23,038 nt of DNA, from assembly GCA_900316925.1 (NCBI GenBank), contig ONEU01000203.1, positions 1 through 23,038 of the forward strand. Reading direction: 5' to 3'. Position 1 is the stretch's first letter. Each line of letters begins with the position of its first letter. The notes under the pieces are model-generated. The model was not told the DNA's origin, did not search any database, and worked only from the letters and a program-made list of their open reading frames with translations. Shown here one piece after another: positions 8,621-16,012 of the stretch. This DNA comes from an uncultured Eubacteriales bacterium. Lineage in GTDB: Bacteria; Bacillota; Clostridia; Oscillospirales; Acutalibacteraceae. The translations under genes and the position numbers were made by a program.

Positions 8621-8651
8621 TTCCATTGAAACTCCAATGAACTATTATAAT
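8621..8651 (+). promoter_or_regulatory. probable promoter of the six-gene redox operon
   Basis: A perfect TATAAT at 8646-8651 lies 49 nt before the ATG at 8701. No good -35 box stands at 17 bases: TTGAAA (8626-8631) is only 14 bases away and TTCCAT (8621-8626) is 19. A short dyad CATTG-N6-CAATG (8624-8639) fills the -35 area, so an activator may be needed. The -10 call is firm, the rest tentative. Confidence 0.55.
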
Positions 8652-8700
8652 ATGGAGTCACGAAAGAAATACAGAAATCAGTCATCAGGAGGGATTGACC

Positions 8701-9966
8701 ATGCGTCATCAGAATGTATCATCAAATAAAACAGACAGCTTTGATAAGGAATACTGCGAGAGCCTGAACAGGCTTTACAACGATCATATCAGACTTTCAG
8801 AAATCAGATGGTTTTGCAGCAGAGCGTATGACTGGGCGTATGAGCCGGATACGCAGGCACATAAGGTCGTATTGCTCGGAACAGCCATCCCGGAGGAACT
8901 GGTGATCGCATCAGGTGCTGATCCGTACTGGATCATCGGCGGAAGCCTCGGCTCCTGCGCATGGTCGGATGACCTGGTTCCCAGGGATACGGACCCGATC
9001 AGCCGTTCTATCACCGGTTATATCAACAGGCCGGAGAGTGCCGATCTGTCAGATTCCCTGTTTATTGTTCCGCTCATCAACGACAGCATGAGGAAAATTG
9101 CTTATGACCTGAAGAGCAGTGGACGGAAGGTATGCCTGCTGGATGTGCCGCCGGACAGAACGGACAAATATGCCGTGGAAAAATATGCCGGTCAGCTGAA
9201 AGCAATGTGTGAGGCGGTGTCAGAACAGACGAAAACAAGGGTGACAAGAGGCGCCGTCGTTTCTGCCATGAAAACCGTTTCTGATGCAAGGATCACCATG
9301 CGCAGGTTTATTGAGATCTCACGGGGACACAAGGATATCATTACCGACGCCGCAAGATTATTCGTAATCAATGCGTACTATATAACCCCTTCACCGGAGG
9401 AGTGGAGATATCATACCGAGTGTCTCATCAATGAGATTGCCTATTATTCCGGTGCATCGAATCAGTTGGCTCAGAAGGAGCCTTCCGTCATGCTTCTGGG
9501 GTCGCCGGTTCTTTTCCCGAATGAAAAAATACCGTTCCTTGTCAGTGATGTCGGCCTGACGATCAGCGAGGCGGTTGATTATCTGTCAATGAAGTCATTT
9601 GTCACCTATCCCCCCAAATCCCTGTGGGGAGGCCGTGACCGACTGATCCGGAATATTGCTTCCAGATGGCTCCGCTATGATGCCGCCCCGGCTTATGTAA
9701 CAAATGATGTGCTGTTCGATTATGTTTCATGGTCCGTTCTGAACAGGAAAATTGAAGGCGTGATCTATCATGTCCTGAAAGGACAAATCGAATATGATTT
9801 TGAACTTGAGCGGATCGAGACCATGCTGGCACAATATGGAATACCGGTGTTCCGGCTGGAAACCGATTATCAGTACCAGGATGTGGAACAGCTGCGGATC
9901 CGCATGGAGGCTTTTTCCGAAATGCTGACACAGAAGAGATACAGAGAGGTGAAAAAAGCATCATGA
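8701..9966 (+). CDS. 2-hydroxyacyl-CoA dehydratase/double-cubane-type paralog lacking all cluster cysteines
   Basis: A 421-residue protein, homologous along its length to the product of 11144. Shared blocks include GSPVLFPNEKIP, EGVIYHVLKGQIEYDFELER and ETDY..D.EQLRIRMEAF. This places it in the 2-hydroxyglutaryl-CoA dehydratase D-component family (PF06050). In the aligned positions where the paralog has cysteine, this protein has T97 (for C111), N127 (C141), S129 (C143) and Q362 (C373); the two earlier cysteines are also replaced, by Gly and Ile. It therefore should not carry the family's Fe-S cluster. It may be a structural partner in a heterodimer, a substrate-binding subunit or a regulator. 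The ATG at 8701 has AGGAGGG seven bases upstream; a TTG two codons earlier is too close. First gene of the operon, overlapping the next by ATGA. Confidence 0.82.
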   Translation: MRHQNVSSNKTDSFDKEYCESLNRLYNDHIRLSEIRWFCSRAYDWAYEPDTQAHKVVLLGTAIPEELVIASGADPYWIIGGSLGSCAWSDDLVPRDTDPISRSITGYINRPESADLSDSLFIVPLINDSMRKIAYDLKSSGRKVCLLDVPPDRTDKYAVEKYAGQLKAMCEAVSEQTKTRVTRGAVVSAMKTVSDARITMRRFIEISRGHKDIITDAARLFVINAYYITPSPEEWRYHTECLINEIAYYSGASNQLAQKEPSVMLLGSPVLFPNEKIPFLVSDVGLTISEAVDYLSMKSFVTYPPKSLWGGRDRLIRNIASRWLRYDAAPAYVTNDVLFDYVSWSVLNRKIEGVIYHVLKGQIEYDFELERIETMLAQYGIPVFRLETDYQYQDVEQLRIRMEAFSEMLTQKRYREVKKAS

Positions 9967-11147
9967 AATCGGTAAAGAAAATCATCATCACCGTCTTGAT
10001 ATGCGCCGGCATCGCTGCCCTTGCCTATTTTGCCTATCTGCTCCCGTTTTTTGAGCCTGAGACAAGTGATTTTTCAACGAGCATCGGAAAAATCCTGTCG
10101 GCGGATTATCTCACCGTACTGATACCGCTTTTTATCATCATCGGACTGACGGCAGCCGGAATCGTGCTGGTGGTCATCCTCAGAAGGCTCCTGGCCAAGG
10201 CCGGCAAAAAACATTCACGGTTCGCCGATGTGCGGACAGGCAGGCAAAAGGGTACACCGCCCCGACAAAAGCCTGTGTGGTTCATGGTACTGCGCTGGAT
10301 CATCATGGTCAGCTTCGCCTTTCTCGCCATTTGGGGCGGGCTGATCTTCGGAATGGGAGTGTCAAGCCTGAGTATCCCGGTCCTGTCCTGCCCCTGGAAC
10401 ACGGAAGAGATGACTTCATCAAGCTGCTATTATCTCTCCCATCTGAATGAGCTGTTTGAGCTGCCCTGGTACAACATCCTGATCTTCCTGGGAAGTACGG
10501 TGGGCTTCATCCTTCTGTTGGGCCGTGTGATCTGCGGGTTCCTCTGTCCGGTAGGACTGATGCAGGATATCATGGACAAGATCCGCCGCAGGACAAAAAC
10601 AGAAGGCGTTAAAATGAACGAAAAGATGTACAAGGCAGTCACGCCGATCAAATGGTGCCTGGTTCTGATAATGATAGGCTTATGCTTCGCCGGGGGGAAC
10701 TTCTGCAATTTCTGTCCGGCGGTGGCTGTATCACCGGTACTTGCCGGCATGAGTACAAGCCTTTATGTCAGCGGTTTTCTGATGATCCTGGTGCTGATGG
10801 CAGGCTTCTTCAAGCGCCGAGCATTCTGCACGATATGCCCCCTGGGAACCATCATGGGCTTCTTCCATAAGCTGTCATTGTTCCGCATCAAGAAGGACAC
10901 ACAGTCCTGCACGGAATGCGGTGCCTGCTATGAGGCTTGTCCTATGGGAATCAAGATGATCTACACGGAAAGAGAAAAGGTGGATGTAACCTCCGCAAAC
11001 TGCATCATGTGCGGAGAATGTATACGCTGCTGTCCGGAGGACAAGGCGCTTTCCATGACCTGTGCCGGCATCAGGCTGTATACCTCATCCAGAAAGACCA
11101 TCATGTCCGGCTATGAGCCAGAGAAAAAAGGAGGGTCTGACAAATGA
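9963..11147 (+). CDS. NapH-like membrane polyferredoxin (4Fe-4S binding protein)
   Basis: A 394-residue membrane protein with about six helices. It has the NapH/NosR-C-terminal type cysteine signatures C191-x3-C195-P, C248-x2-C251-P and C289-x2-C292-P at the ends of helices. A C-terminal bacterial-type ferredoxin domain carries two complete CX2CX2CX3CP sets: C316, C319, C322, C326 and C347, C350, C353, C357. Relatives pass electrons between the quinone pool or the membrane and redox enzymes. No FMN-binding domain, periplasmic partner of the NapG type or nitrate reductase is nearby, so its role here must differ; feeding electrons to the HgdC-type activator at 12467, or taking them from the system, is an inference. 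It overlaps both neighbours by ATGA (9963-9966 and 11144-11147). Confidence 0.88.
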   Translation: MKSVKKIIITVLICAGIAALAYFAYLLPFFEPETSDFSTSIGKILSADYLTVLIPLFIIIGLTAAGIVLVVILRRLLAKAGKKHSRFADVRTGRQKGTPPRQKPVWFMVLRWIIMVSFAFLAIWGGLIFGMGVSSLSIPVLSCPWNTEEMTSSSCYYLSHLNELFELPWYNILIFLGSTVGFILLLGRVICGFLCPVGLMQDIMDKIRRRTKTEGVKMNEKMYKAVTPIKWCLVLIMIGLCFAGGNFCNFCPAVAVSPVLAGMSTSLYVSGFLMILVLMAGFFKRRAFCTICPLGTIMGFFHKLSLFRIKKDTQSCTECGACYEACPMGIKMIYTEREKVDVTSANCIMCGECIRCCPEDKALSMTCAGIRLYTSSRKTIMSGYEPEKKGGSDK

Positions 11148-12454
11148 CGGATATCATTAAAGCGGAATCATTGAAGCAAAGACAGGATAAGCGGTTTATC
11201 AATAAGGAGACCCAGACAGCGGCAAAATATCTGCGACGGCTCAAAGAGCTTTCCGGTGCACCGGATGGCATGGAACCGTTTTACCGGGCACTTGAACGCA
11301 TTTATGTGGAGATGAAGCCCATCGAAAAGGCCCCCGGGCAGAAAACCATCGGCACTTACTGTGTGATGACGCCGCCGGAGCTGATCTATGCTGCCGGAGC
11401 GGTACCCGTCAAGCTTTGCAGCGGAAACTATACCGCATTTTCCATTGGCGACAGCATTGCTCCGCGAGATGCCTGTCCGCTTGTCAAGGCTGTGGCAGGC
11501 TTTCAGCAGACAGGACTGATGCCGATCTACAAGGACTGCTCCATGATGGTCATCCCCGTCACCTGTGACTGCAAAAAGAAAATAGCCGGGATGCTTTCCG
11601 CTTACTGTAACGTGATGACAATGCATATCCCCGCCTCGAGAGAGGACGAGGATATGGAGGAATATATCAGACAGCTCTACGAGCTGATGGAACGGCTGGA
11701 AAAGGCTACCGGCAATAAAATCACCTACGAAAGTCTTGCGGACGGATTCCGCAAGGTAGGCTATGCCCAGTATGAGCTGTCGGAATTTATCCGGCTGAAA
11801 AAGCGGGTGCCATACCTGATCAGAGGAAGTCACGCCATGGCGATACTCAATTCATCCTCCTATATGCCAGCGGATGTCTGGGGAAAAGCACTTCACCGGG
11901 TGAATGAATCCCTGAGGAAGAATATTTCGGAAAAGAAGACGGTCACATCCAAAAAGCTCCCCAGGATACTCCTGACCGGCTCTCCGATTGTCTTTCCGAA
12001 TATCAAAATACCGCTGCTGATAGAAGAAATGGGCGGTATCGTTGCCGGCGACGAGACCTGCATGGGAGAACGGGGACTGTGGGACCCGGCAGTCATTACC
12101 GACGACAGTTTTGACGGCATGATCGGCGCACTCGCCAACCGTTCGCTGCGTCCCTGCCCCTGCCCCACCTTCGCAGACAATTCACAGCGGATCTACCGTC
12201 TGAAACAACTGATAAAGGATAATCAGATACAGGGTGTGATCTATCATGTGCTCCGGGGCTGCCTGGTGTACGATTATGAATACAAGCGAATCGAGAATGA
12301 GCTGGGACAGCTTGGGATACCGATGATCCGTCTGGAAAGCGACTACAACGAAGAGGATATCGAACAGCTGAGGATCCGCATCGAGGCGTTCATCGAGCTG
12401 ATAAAACTGAAACAGGCTCCGGAAAAGCCGGCAGCTGTTCGCAGAAGCTTCTGA
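11144..12454 (+). CDS. 2-hydroxyacyl-CoA dehydratase family / double-cubane-type Fe-S protein
   Basis: A 436-residue member of PF06050, the family of HgdA/HgdB, FldBC, benzoyl-CoA reductase BcrBC and the double-cubane cluster proteins. It keeps the cluster cysteines: C111 in PRDACPLVK, C141 in VTCDCKKK (with C143 and C132 beside it), and C373 in the GVIYHVLRGC segment. Further cysteines stand in YCVMTPPELI and KLCSGN. The TCDxKKK motif is closer to double-cubane/YjiM-like members than to true dehydratases, as far as I recall that family. Such proteins receive electrons by ATP-driven transfer from an HgdC-type activator, which is the next gene, 12 nt downstream. Reaction and substrate are unknown. 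It probably pairs with the cysteine-less paralog at 8701. GGAGGG precedes the ATG; the start overlaps the upstream stop as ATGA. Confidence 0.87.
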   Translation: MTDIIKAESLKQRQDKRFINKETQTAAKYLRRLKELSGAPDGMEPFYRALERIYVEMKPIEKAPGQKTIGTYCVMTPPELIYAAGAVPVKLCSGNYTAFSIGDSIAPRDACPLVKAVAGFQQTGLMPIYKDCSMMVIPVTCDCKKKIAGMLSAYCNVMTMHIPASREDEDMEEYIRQLYELMERLEKATGNKITYESLADGFRKVGYAQYELSEFIRLKKRVPYLIRGSHAMAILNSSSYMPADVWGKALHRVNESLRKNISEKKTVTSKKLPRILLTGSPIVFPNIKIPLLIEEMGGIVAGDETCMGERGLWDPAVITDDSFDGMIGALANRSLRPCPCPTFADNSQRIYRLKQLIKDNQIQGVIYHVLRGCLVYDYEYKRIENELGQLGIPMIRLESDYNEEDIEQLRIRIEAFIELIKLKQAPEKPAAVRRSF

Positions 12455-12466
12455 GGAGGGAACATA

Positions 12467-13252
12467 ATGGGAAAATACTATATAGGACTTGACGGTGGTT
12501 CCACCTACCTGAAAGCGGCACTGATCGGTAACGGACGTGTGATGGATACCATGGTACGCAGTACGGGTATTGATAACAACGGCACCGCCAAAAAGATTGC
12601 CGCCGAGCTTTGCAAGCGAAATACTCTTTCGCCGTCCGATATCGGATATATCATGGCAACAGGCTACAGCAGGAAGATCCTGGAGGTCGCCGACGACGAT
12701 ATTTCGGAGATTACCGCTCATGCTTACGGCGTGCGGCTCACTGCCCCCAGGCAGTACCGTCCCGGCATGATTATTGATATTGGCGGACAGGATTCCAAGA
12801 TCATTTATCTCGACTCCGGCTACGGCGTAAAGAATTTCAGCATGAACGATAAATGCGCCGCCGGCACAGGAAAATTCATGGAGGTCATTGCGCAGATCCT
12901 CGAAACCACTATCGATCATGTAGGACCGCTGTCACTCAAGGCAACAAATCCCTGTGACATCAACAGCACCTGCGTTGTCTTTGCACAGTCGGAGGTCATC
13001 TCCCTGGTGGCAAGAAAGTATGACCGCTGTGATATTCTTGCCGGGATGCACCAGTCCATGGCAAAGCGTATCATCAAGATGATGAAAAAGACCGAAAAAG
13101 GCGGCGATATCCTGATGACCGGCGGCGGAGCACTCAACACCGGTCTGCACCATGCCTTTGAGGAGGAGCTGATGAGAGATGTCTATGTCGCTCAGTATCC
13201 GCAGTTCAACGGGGCAATCGGTGCGGCTCTGATTGCAAGCGAAAGGGGTTGA
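12467..13252 (+). CDS. HgdC-type ATP-dependent activator/reductase (BcrAD/BadFG ATPase)
   Basis: A 261-residue ASKHA-fold ATPase, the normal length for HgdC. It begins with the phosphate-binding GLDGGSTYLKA, has DIGGQDSK in the middle and MTGGGALNTG near the end. The cysteines that hold the [4Fe-4S] cluster between the two subunits of the homodimer are C130 (NDKCAAGTGKF) and C169 (NSTCVVFAQSE), 39 residues apart as in characterised HgdC. Known relatives hydrolyse ATP to push one electron at very low potential onto the cluster of a dehydratase or double-cubane partner. The evident partner is the product of 11144. Its own donor is normally ferredoxin or flavodoxin; here the membrane polyferredoxin of 9963 is a candidate. 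The ribosome site is GAGGAGGG, and the next gene begins 4 nt after the stop. Confidence 0.93.
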   Translation: MGKYYIGLDGGSTYLKAALIGNGRVMDTMVRSTGIDNNGTAKKIAAELCKRNTLSPSDIGYIMATGYSRKILEVADDDISEITAHAYGVRLTAPRQYRPGMIIDIGGQDSKIIYLDSGYGVKNFSMNDKCAAGTGKFMEVIAQILETTIDHVGPLSLKATNPCDINSTCVVFAQSEVISLVARKYDRCDILAGMHQSMAKRIIKMMKKTEKGGDILMTGGGALNTGLHHAFEEELMRDVYVAQYPQFNGAIGAALIASERG

Positions 13253-13256
13253 AGGC

Positions 13257-13961
13257 ATGGTAATGACGATTTTTACGGAAAGTCTTACGGCGGCTGCCTC
13301 TGTAGGGATGGGATGCGGCACCTGCTGCGGTTCCGGCATCAGCACCGCCCTGTACGGCTATCTGACAACACACATGCAAAGCATGAAACAGTCGCTCCTG
13401 GGCTTCTGTGAGTTCTTTCTCGGAAAGTTCCTTGCCGTGATCGCTCTCTGCGGCATCGCTTCCGTTGTCGGGAGCAATATCATTGACGAAAACGGCTGTG
13501 TGTTCGGCGTGAGAACCGGACTGATCGCTGACAGCGTGATGCTCCTCATGGGTATCTGGCTCCTGATCGGATGGATCAGGGAATATAAAGGACATAAAAG
13601 CTGCAAGACCTGCAAGGGCTGCAAGGATGATGAACCCAAAAAACCGGCATATCAAAAATCGAACCATGCGGCTCTTATCGGTATGGGGATCACCTACGGG
13701 GCTACTCCCTGTGCGCCGCTGATCCTGATGACAGGCTATGCAGCATCTCTTCCGCTGGGCTATGCACTTCTTTCAGGTACGGTTTTTGCCATTGCAAGCA
13801 CCCTTTCCCCCATGCTCTTCATGCTGTTTATTTCCGGTATCCTTGCCGGAAAAATGTATAAGGAAATTCCTCATTATCTGAAATGGTTCAGACTGGGGTG
13901 TTATCTCCTGCTGATCGTGTTATTTTCCATCAGTCTGCTGCGAGATGTGAATGTATTATGA
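13257..13961 (+). CDS. CcdA/DsbD-like membrane thiol protein (cytochrome c biogenesis TM family)
   Basis: A 234-residue membrane protein with about six helices. The first helix region holds GCGTCCGSG (C20, C23, C24). The second half opens with GITYGATPCAPL (C152), which matches the position of the second redox cysteine in the CcdA/DsbD/UreH-like superfamily, where a cysteine in each half carries reducing equivalents across the membrane. Between the halves, a hydrophilic loop has KSCKTCKGCK (C116, C119, C122), a possible metal or redox site. The family call is good; whether it moves electrons, thiols or metal here is inferred. I chose the ATG at 13257 because AAAGGGG lies 8 bases upstream; an ATG two codons later is possible. 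The stop overlaps the next start as ATGA. Confidence 0.75.
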   Translation: MVMTIFTESLTAAASVGMGCGTCCGSGISTALYGYLTTHMQSMKQSLLGFCEFFLGKFLAVIALCGIASVVGSNIIDENGCVFGVRTGLIADSVMLLMGIWLLIGWIREYKGHKSCKTCKGCKDDEPKKPAYQKSNHAALIGMGITYGATPCAPLILMTGYAASLPLGYALLSGTVFAIASTLSPMLFMLFISGILAGKMYKEIPHYLKWFRLGCYLLLIVLFSISLLRDVNVL

Positions 13962-14584
13962 GAAAAAAGAGCATTACCTTATTGATATGTGTTTATGCGG
14001 CGCTGTGCATCTCTTACAGCCTTGTCAGCAGCGCCCTCGTCCCCGGCAACGACGATATGATCCAGACGGTCAGTCAGGAATCCTCCAGGACAGCTTCCCT
14101 GAGTCATTCGTCAACCAACAGCTCCCAAACGGTAACCAAAAACTCTGCCGCATCAGAAAACGAAAGCAGTAAAGCCGATAACAGCCCTACTGCTTCCAAC
14201 AATAATCATTCTGAAACCGAACCCATACAAACTCCTGAAAGCAGCAGCCACGAAAGTGAATCCGGGTCTTCCGAAGCGGAAATTTCCAGCCAGGAAGAAA
14301 CCACCTACGACAATGAGGTTCAGGAGCCGGAAAGCACTTCCGGCATCGGAGATAATACGCCGGAGGAGATAACGGACTCAACCGTGAGTGAAGAAGAAAG
14401 TCAGGAGCAGATCGAGGAAGAGGATGAATACCAGGAGGAGAAGCCGTCTCTTGCAGATTATCTCAGCGGCCTGCGATGCAGCGGATGCAGACACAACTGC
14501 TCTTTGCTTTCGCCGAGATGCATGAACGGCGCCAGAAAGGCCAGTCAGGCAGAAAGTCAATACTACCAGATCTATGGTGCATAA
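13958..14584 (+). CDS. membrane-anchored exported protein with C-terminal CX2CX3CX6C motif
   Basis: A 208-residue protein of unknown family. It has a basic N-terminus, then one hydrophobic segment (about 6-26) that acts as a signal anchor or uncleaved signal. A low-complexity Ser/Thr/Glu/Asn linker (about 30-160) follows, acidic toward its end, as in extended extracytoplasmic spacers. Its C-terminus carries four cysteines, C174, C177, C181 and C188, in CSGCRHNCSLLSPRC. The cysteines could hold an Fe-S cluster or another metal, or act as dithiols served by the CcdA-like protein made just before it. It is the last gene of the operon and overlaps that gene by ATGA. The architecture (anchor, long spacer, Cys-rich head) suggests the head is displayed outside the membrane; this is inference. 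Confidence 0.72.
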   Translation: MRKKSITLLICVYAALCISYSLVSSALVPGNDDMIQTVSQESSRTASLSHSSTNSSQTVTKNSAASENESSKADNSPTASNNNHSETEPIQTPESSSHESESGSSEAEISSQEETTYDNEVQEPESTSGIGDNTPEEITDSTVSEEESQEQIEEEDEYQEEKPSLADYLSGLRCSGCRHNCSLLSPRCMNGARKASQAESQYYQIYGA

Positions 14585-14628
14585 GATAATGTTATCACGC
14601 AAAACCGTAGAAATCACAGCTTCGCTTT

Positions 14629-14725
14629 CGGGGGTGTCGGGGGGACTTTCTCGTGAAAGTCCCCTCGACTCGCTCTCCGCAGAGAGCGAAACTCTTTTGG
14701 GGGTGCGGGGGCTTGCCCCTGACAG
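14629..14725. repeat. cluster of G-rich hairpins, composite intergenic element
   Basis: Three hairpins follow in a row: GGGGACTTTC/GAAAGTCCCC (14641-14664, 10 bp), TCGCTCTC/GAGAGCGA (14670-14689, 8 bp) and GGGGC/GCCCC (14707-14718). Two near copies of a GGGGGTG(T)CGGGGG motif flank the first pair (from 14629 and from 14698). No T-run follows, so it is not a plain terminator. It looks like a dispersed, possibly mobile intergenic repeat sitting after the redox operon. Confidence 0.6.
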
Positions 14726-14773
14726 TTCTTACTTCTTTGTCTATTCGTTTATTTGATATAAGTATCAGATGAT

Positions 14774-14821
14774 TAAAAAACCGGGGGAGATTCTTTGCTC
14801 TACACAAAGGGTCTCCCCCGG
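14774..14821 (-). terminator. rho-independent terminator of the NatAB-like operon
   Basis: On the minus strand CCGGGGGAGA pairs with TCTCCCCCGG (arms 14812-14821 and 14781-14790) around a loop with a further TTTG/CAAA pairing. Six T follow. It lies 31 nt after the permease stop. It may also work as an end for the plus-strand operon, though without a good T-run in that direction. Confidence 0.9.
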
Positions 14822-14851
14822 AAGTTCGTTCTGTTATTGTTCGGCTGCCGA

Positions 14852-16012
14852 TCAGTCCTTCAGCATGGCTTCACGGTCGAACAGGCGGCTGATAACGGCA
14901 ATCATCAGCACGGTTACAACCAGATTGACGCCACAGGTGATGGCAACGTTGACAGCGTCATATTTGGCAGCGATGATCTCCTGCATCACACGCATGGTGT
15001 TCCAGGCGGGAATGAGGTAATTCACCGTGCCAATTCCCTCCACAGCATCACGAATGTTGTCCGACATGGTGAGCATACCGGCAATCATCAGTACCATCAT
15101 AAAGATCGGTGAAATGGTGGTTGCCTGCTTAATGTCCTTGGCAAGGGTGGAGACGATCAGAAGGATTCCCACCAGGACAAAAACGGCGGTAATGGTGACG
15201 GCAAACAGCTGGAAGTAGTCACCGAAGCTGAAGGAGAAGCCCTCTTCTGCACCAAAGGTTTTTCCCAGCTGGGGCAGAGAGACCGCCATGCCCGTAAAGG
15301 CAGACAAACCGCCGACGATTGCGGTAATGAAAATGCAGAGCGCCTTACCCAGGGCAAGACTGCTGCGCTTGACGGGCGTAATCAGCAGGGTGTTCATAAA
15401 GCCCCGCTCCTTTTCGCCTGTGATGGCCTGGGCGGCAAGGTTCATGCACACCATAAATACCGACATCAGTACCATCAGTGGGAGAATCATACCCAGGAAA
15501 TTCTTGAGAGCAGAATTCGGGTCGCCGAAATTGTAGGTCACGTTCGTATCGGCGTTGACGGTAAATACCTTGGGCTGGAAGGTATTCAGCAATTCGCTGA
15601 CCATTGAATACTGGGTAAGCGAGGAACGCTTATCGGAGTTGTACCAGATTTCCACATTGTCAAGGTCTGCCCCGTTTTCCGTCTTCATCTTGAAATCCTG
15701 CGGGAACACGATCAGCAGATTGGCTTTCTTATCCTTGATCTGATGCTTGATTTTTTCGGTCTCTCCTTCGCCGGCCTTCTGATAGCCGATCTTTGTCAGC
15801 TGGCTCTCTATTTCGGCGGGAGCGTTGACATAATAGGCGTTCTCCGCCTTCATGTCTCCTGCATTATCCGATCCGTTCATGGCCGTCATCAGGCTGGCAT
15901 AGCCGAACACAATGATGAACGGCAGCACCAGGACTTGTACGAGGATGACCTTGTCCTTAATGCAGGCGATCAGGTCTTTTCTGGCAATTGCCCATATATC
16001 TCTGAAATTCAT
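14852..16012 (-). CDS. ABC-2 type exporter permease, NatB-like
   Basis: A 386-residue membrane protein of the ABC-2/NatB type. One helix is at about 22-45, then an extracytoplasmic domain (about 46-170), then five or so helices up to about 378. The segment ITGEKERGFMNTLLITPVKR is the conserved cytoplasmic coupling region of this permease family. It overlaps the ATPase gene by ATGA (16009-16012) and is translated after it. NatB relatives export Na+ or other cations, and many homologs handle peptides or drugs, so I leave the substrate open. Confidence 0.85.
   Translation of the reverse strand: MNFRDIWAIARKDLIACIKDKVILVQVLVLPFIIVFGYASLMTAMNGSDNAGDMKAENAYYVNAPAEIESQLTKIGYQKAGEGETEKIKHQIKDKKANLLIVFPQDFKMKTENGADLDNVEIWYNSDKRSSLTQYSMVSELLNTFQPKVFTVNADTNVTYNFGDPNSALKNFLGMILPLMVLMSVFMVCMNLAAQAITGEKERGFMNTLLITPVKRSSLALGKALCIFITAIVGGLSAFTGMAVSLPQLGKTFGAEEGFSFSFGDYFQLFAVTITAVFVLVGILLIVSTLAKDIKQATTISPIFMMVLMIAGMLTMSDNIRDAVEGIGTVNYLIPAWNTMRVMQEIIAAKYDAVNVAITCGVNLVVTVLMIAVISRLFDREAMLKD

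Noticed and set aside
11168..12919. Long minus-strand frames opposite the redox operon
   Set aside because: They are shadows of the PF06050 and activator genes, whose coding is supported by conserved motifs and coupled starts.
8701..13252. Classical fermentative 2-hydroxyglutaryl-CoA or lactoyl-CoA dehydratase
   Set aside because: One PF06050 subunit lacks all cluster cysteines, and no CoA-transferase, hydroxyacid dehydrogenase or Etf genes are present; membrane redox genes stand there instead.
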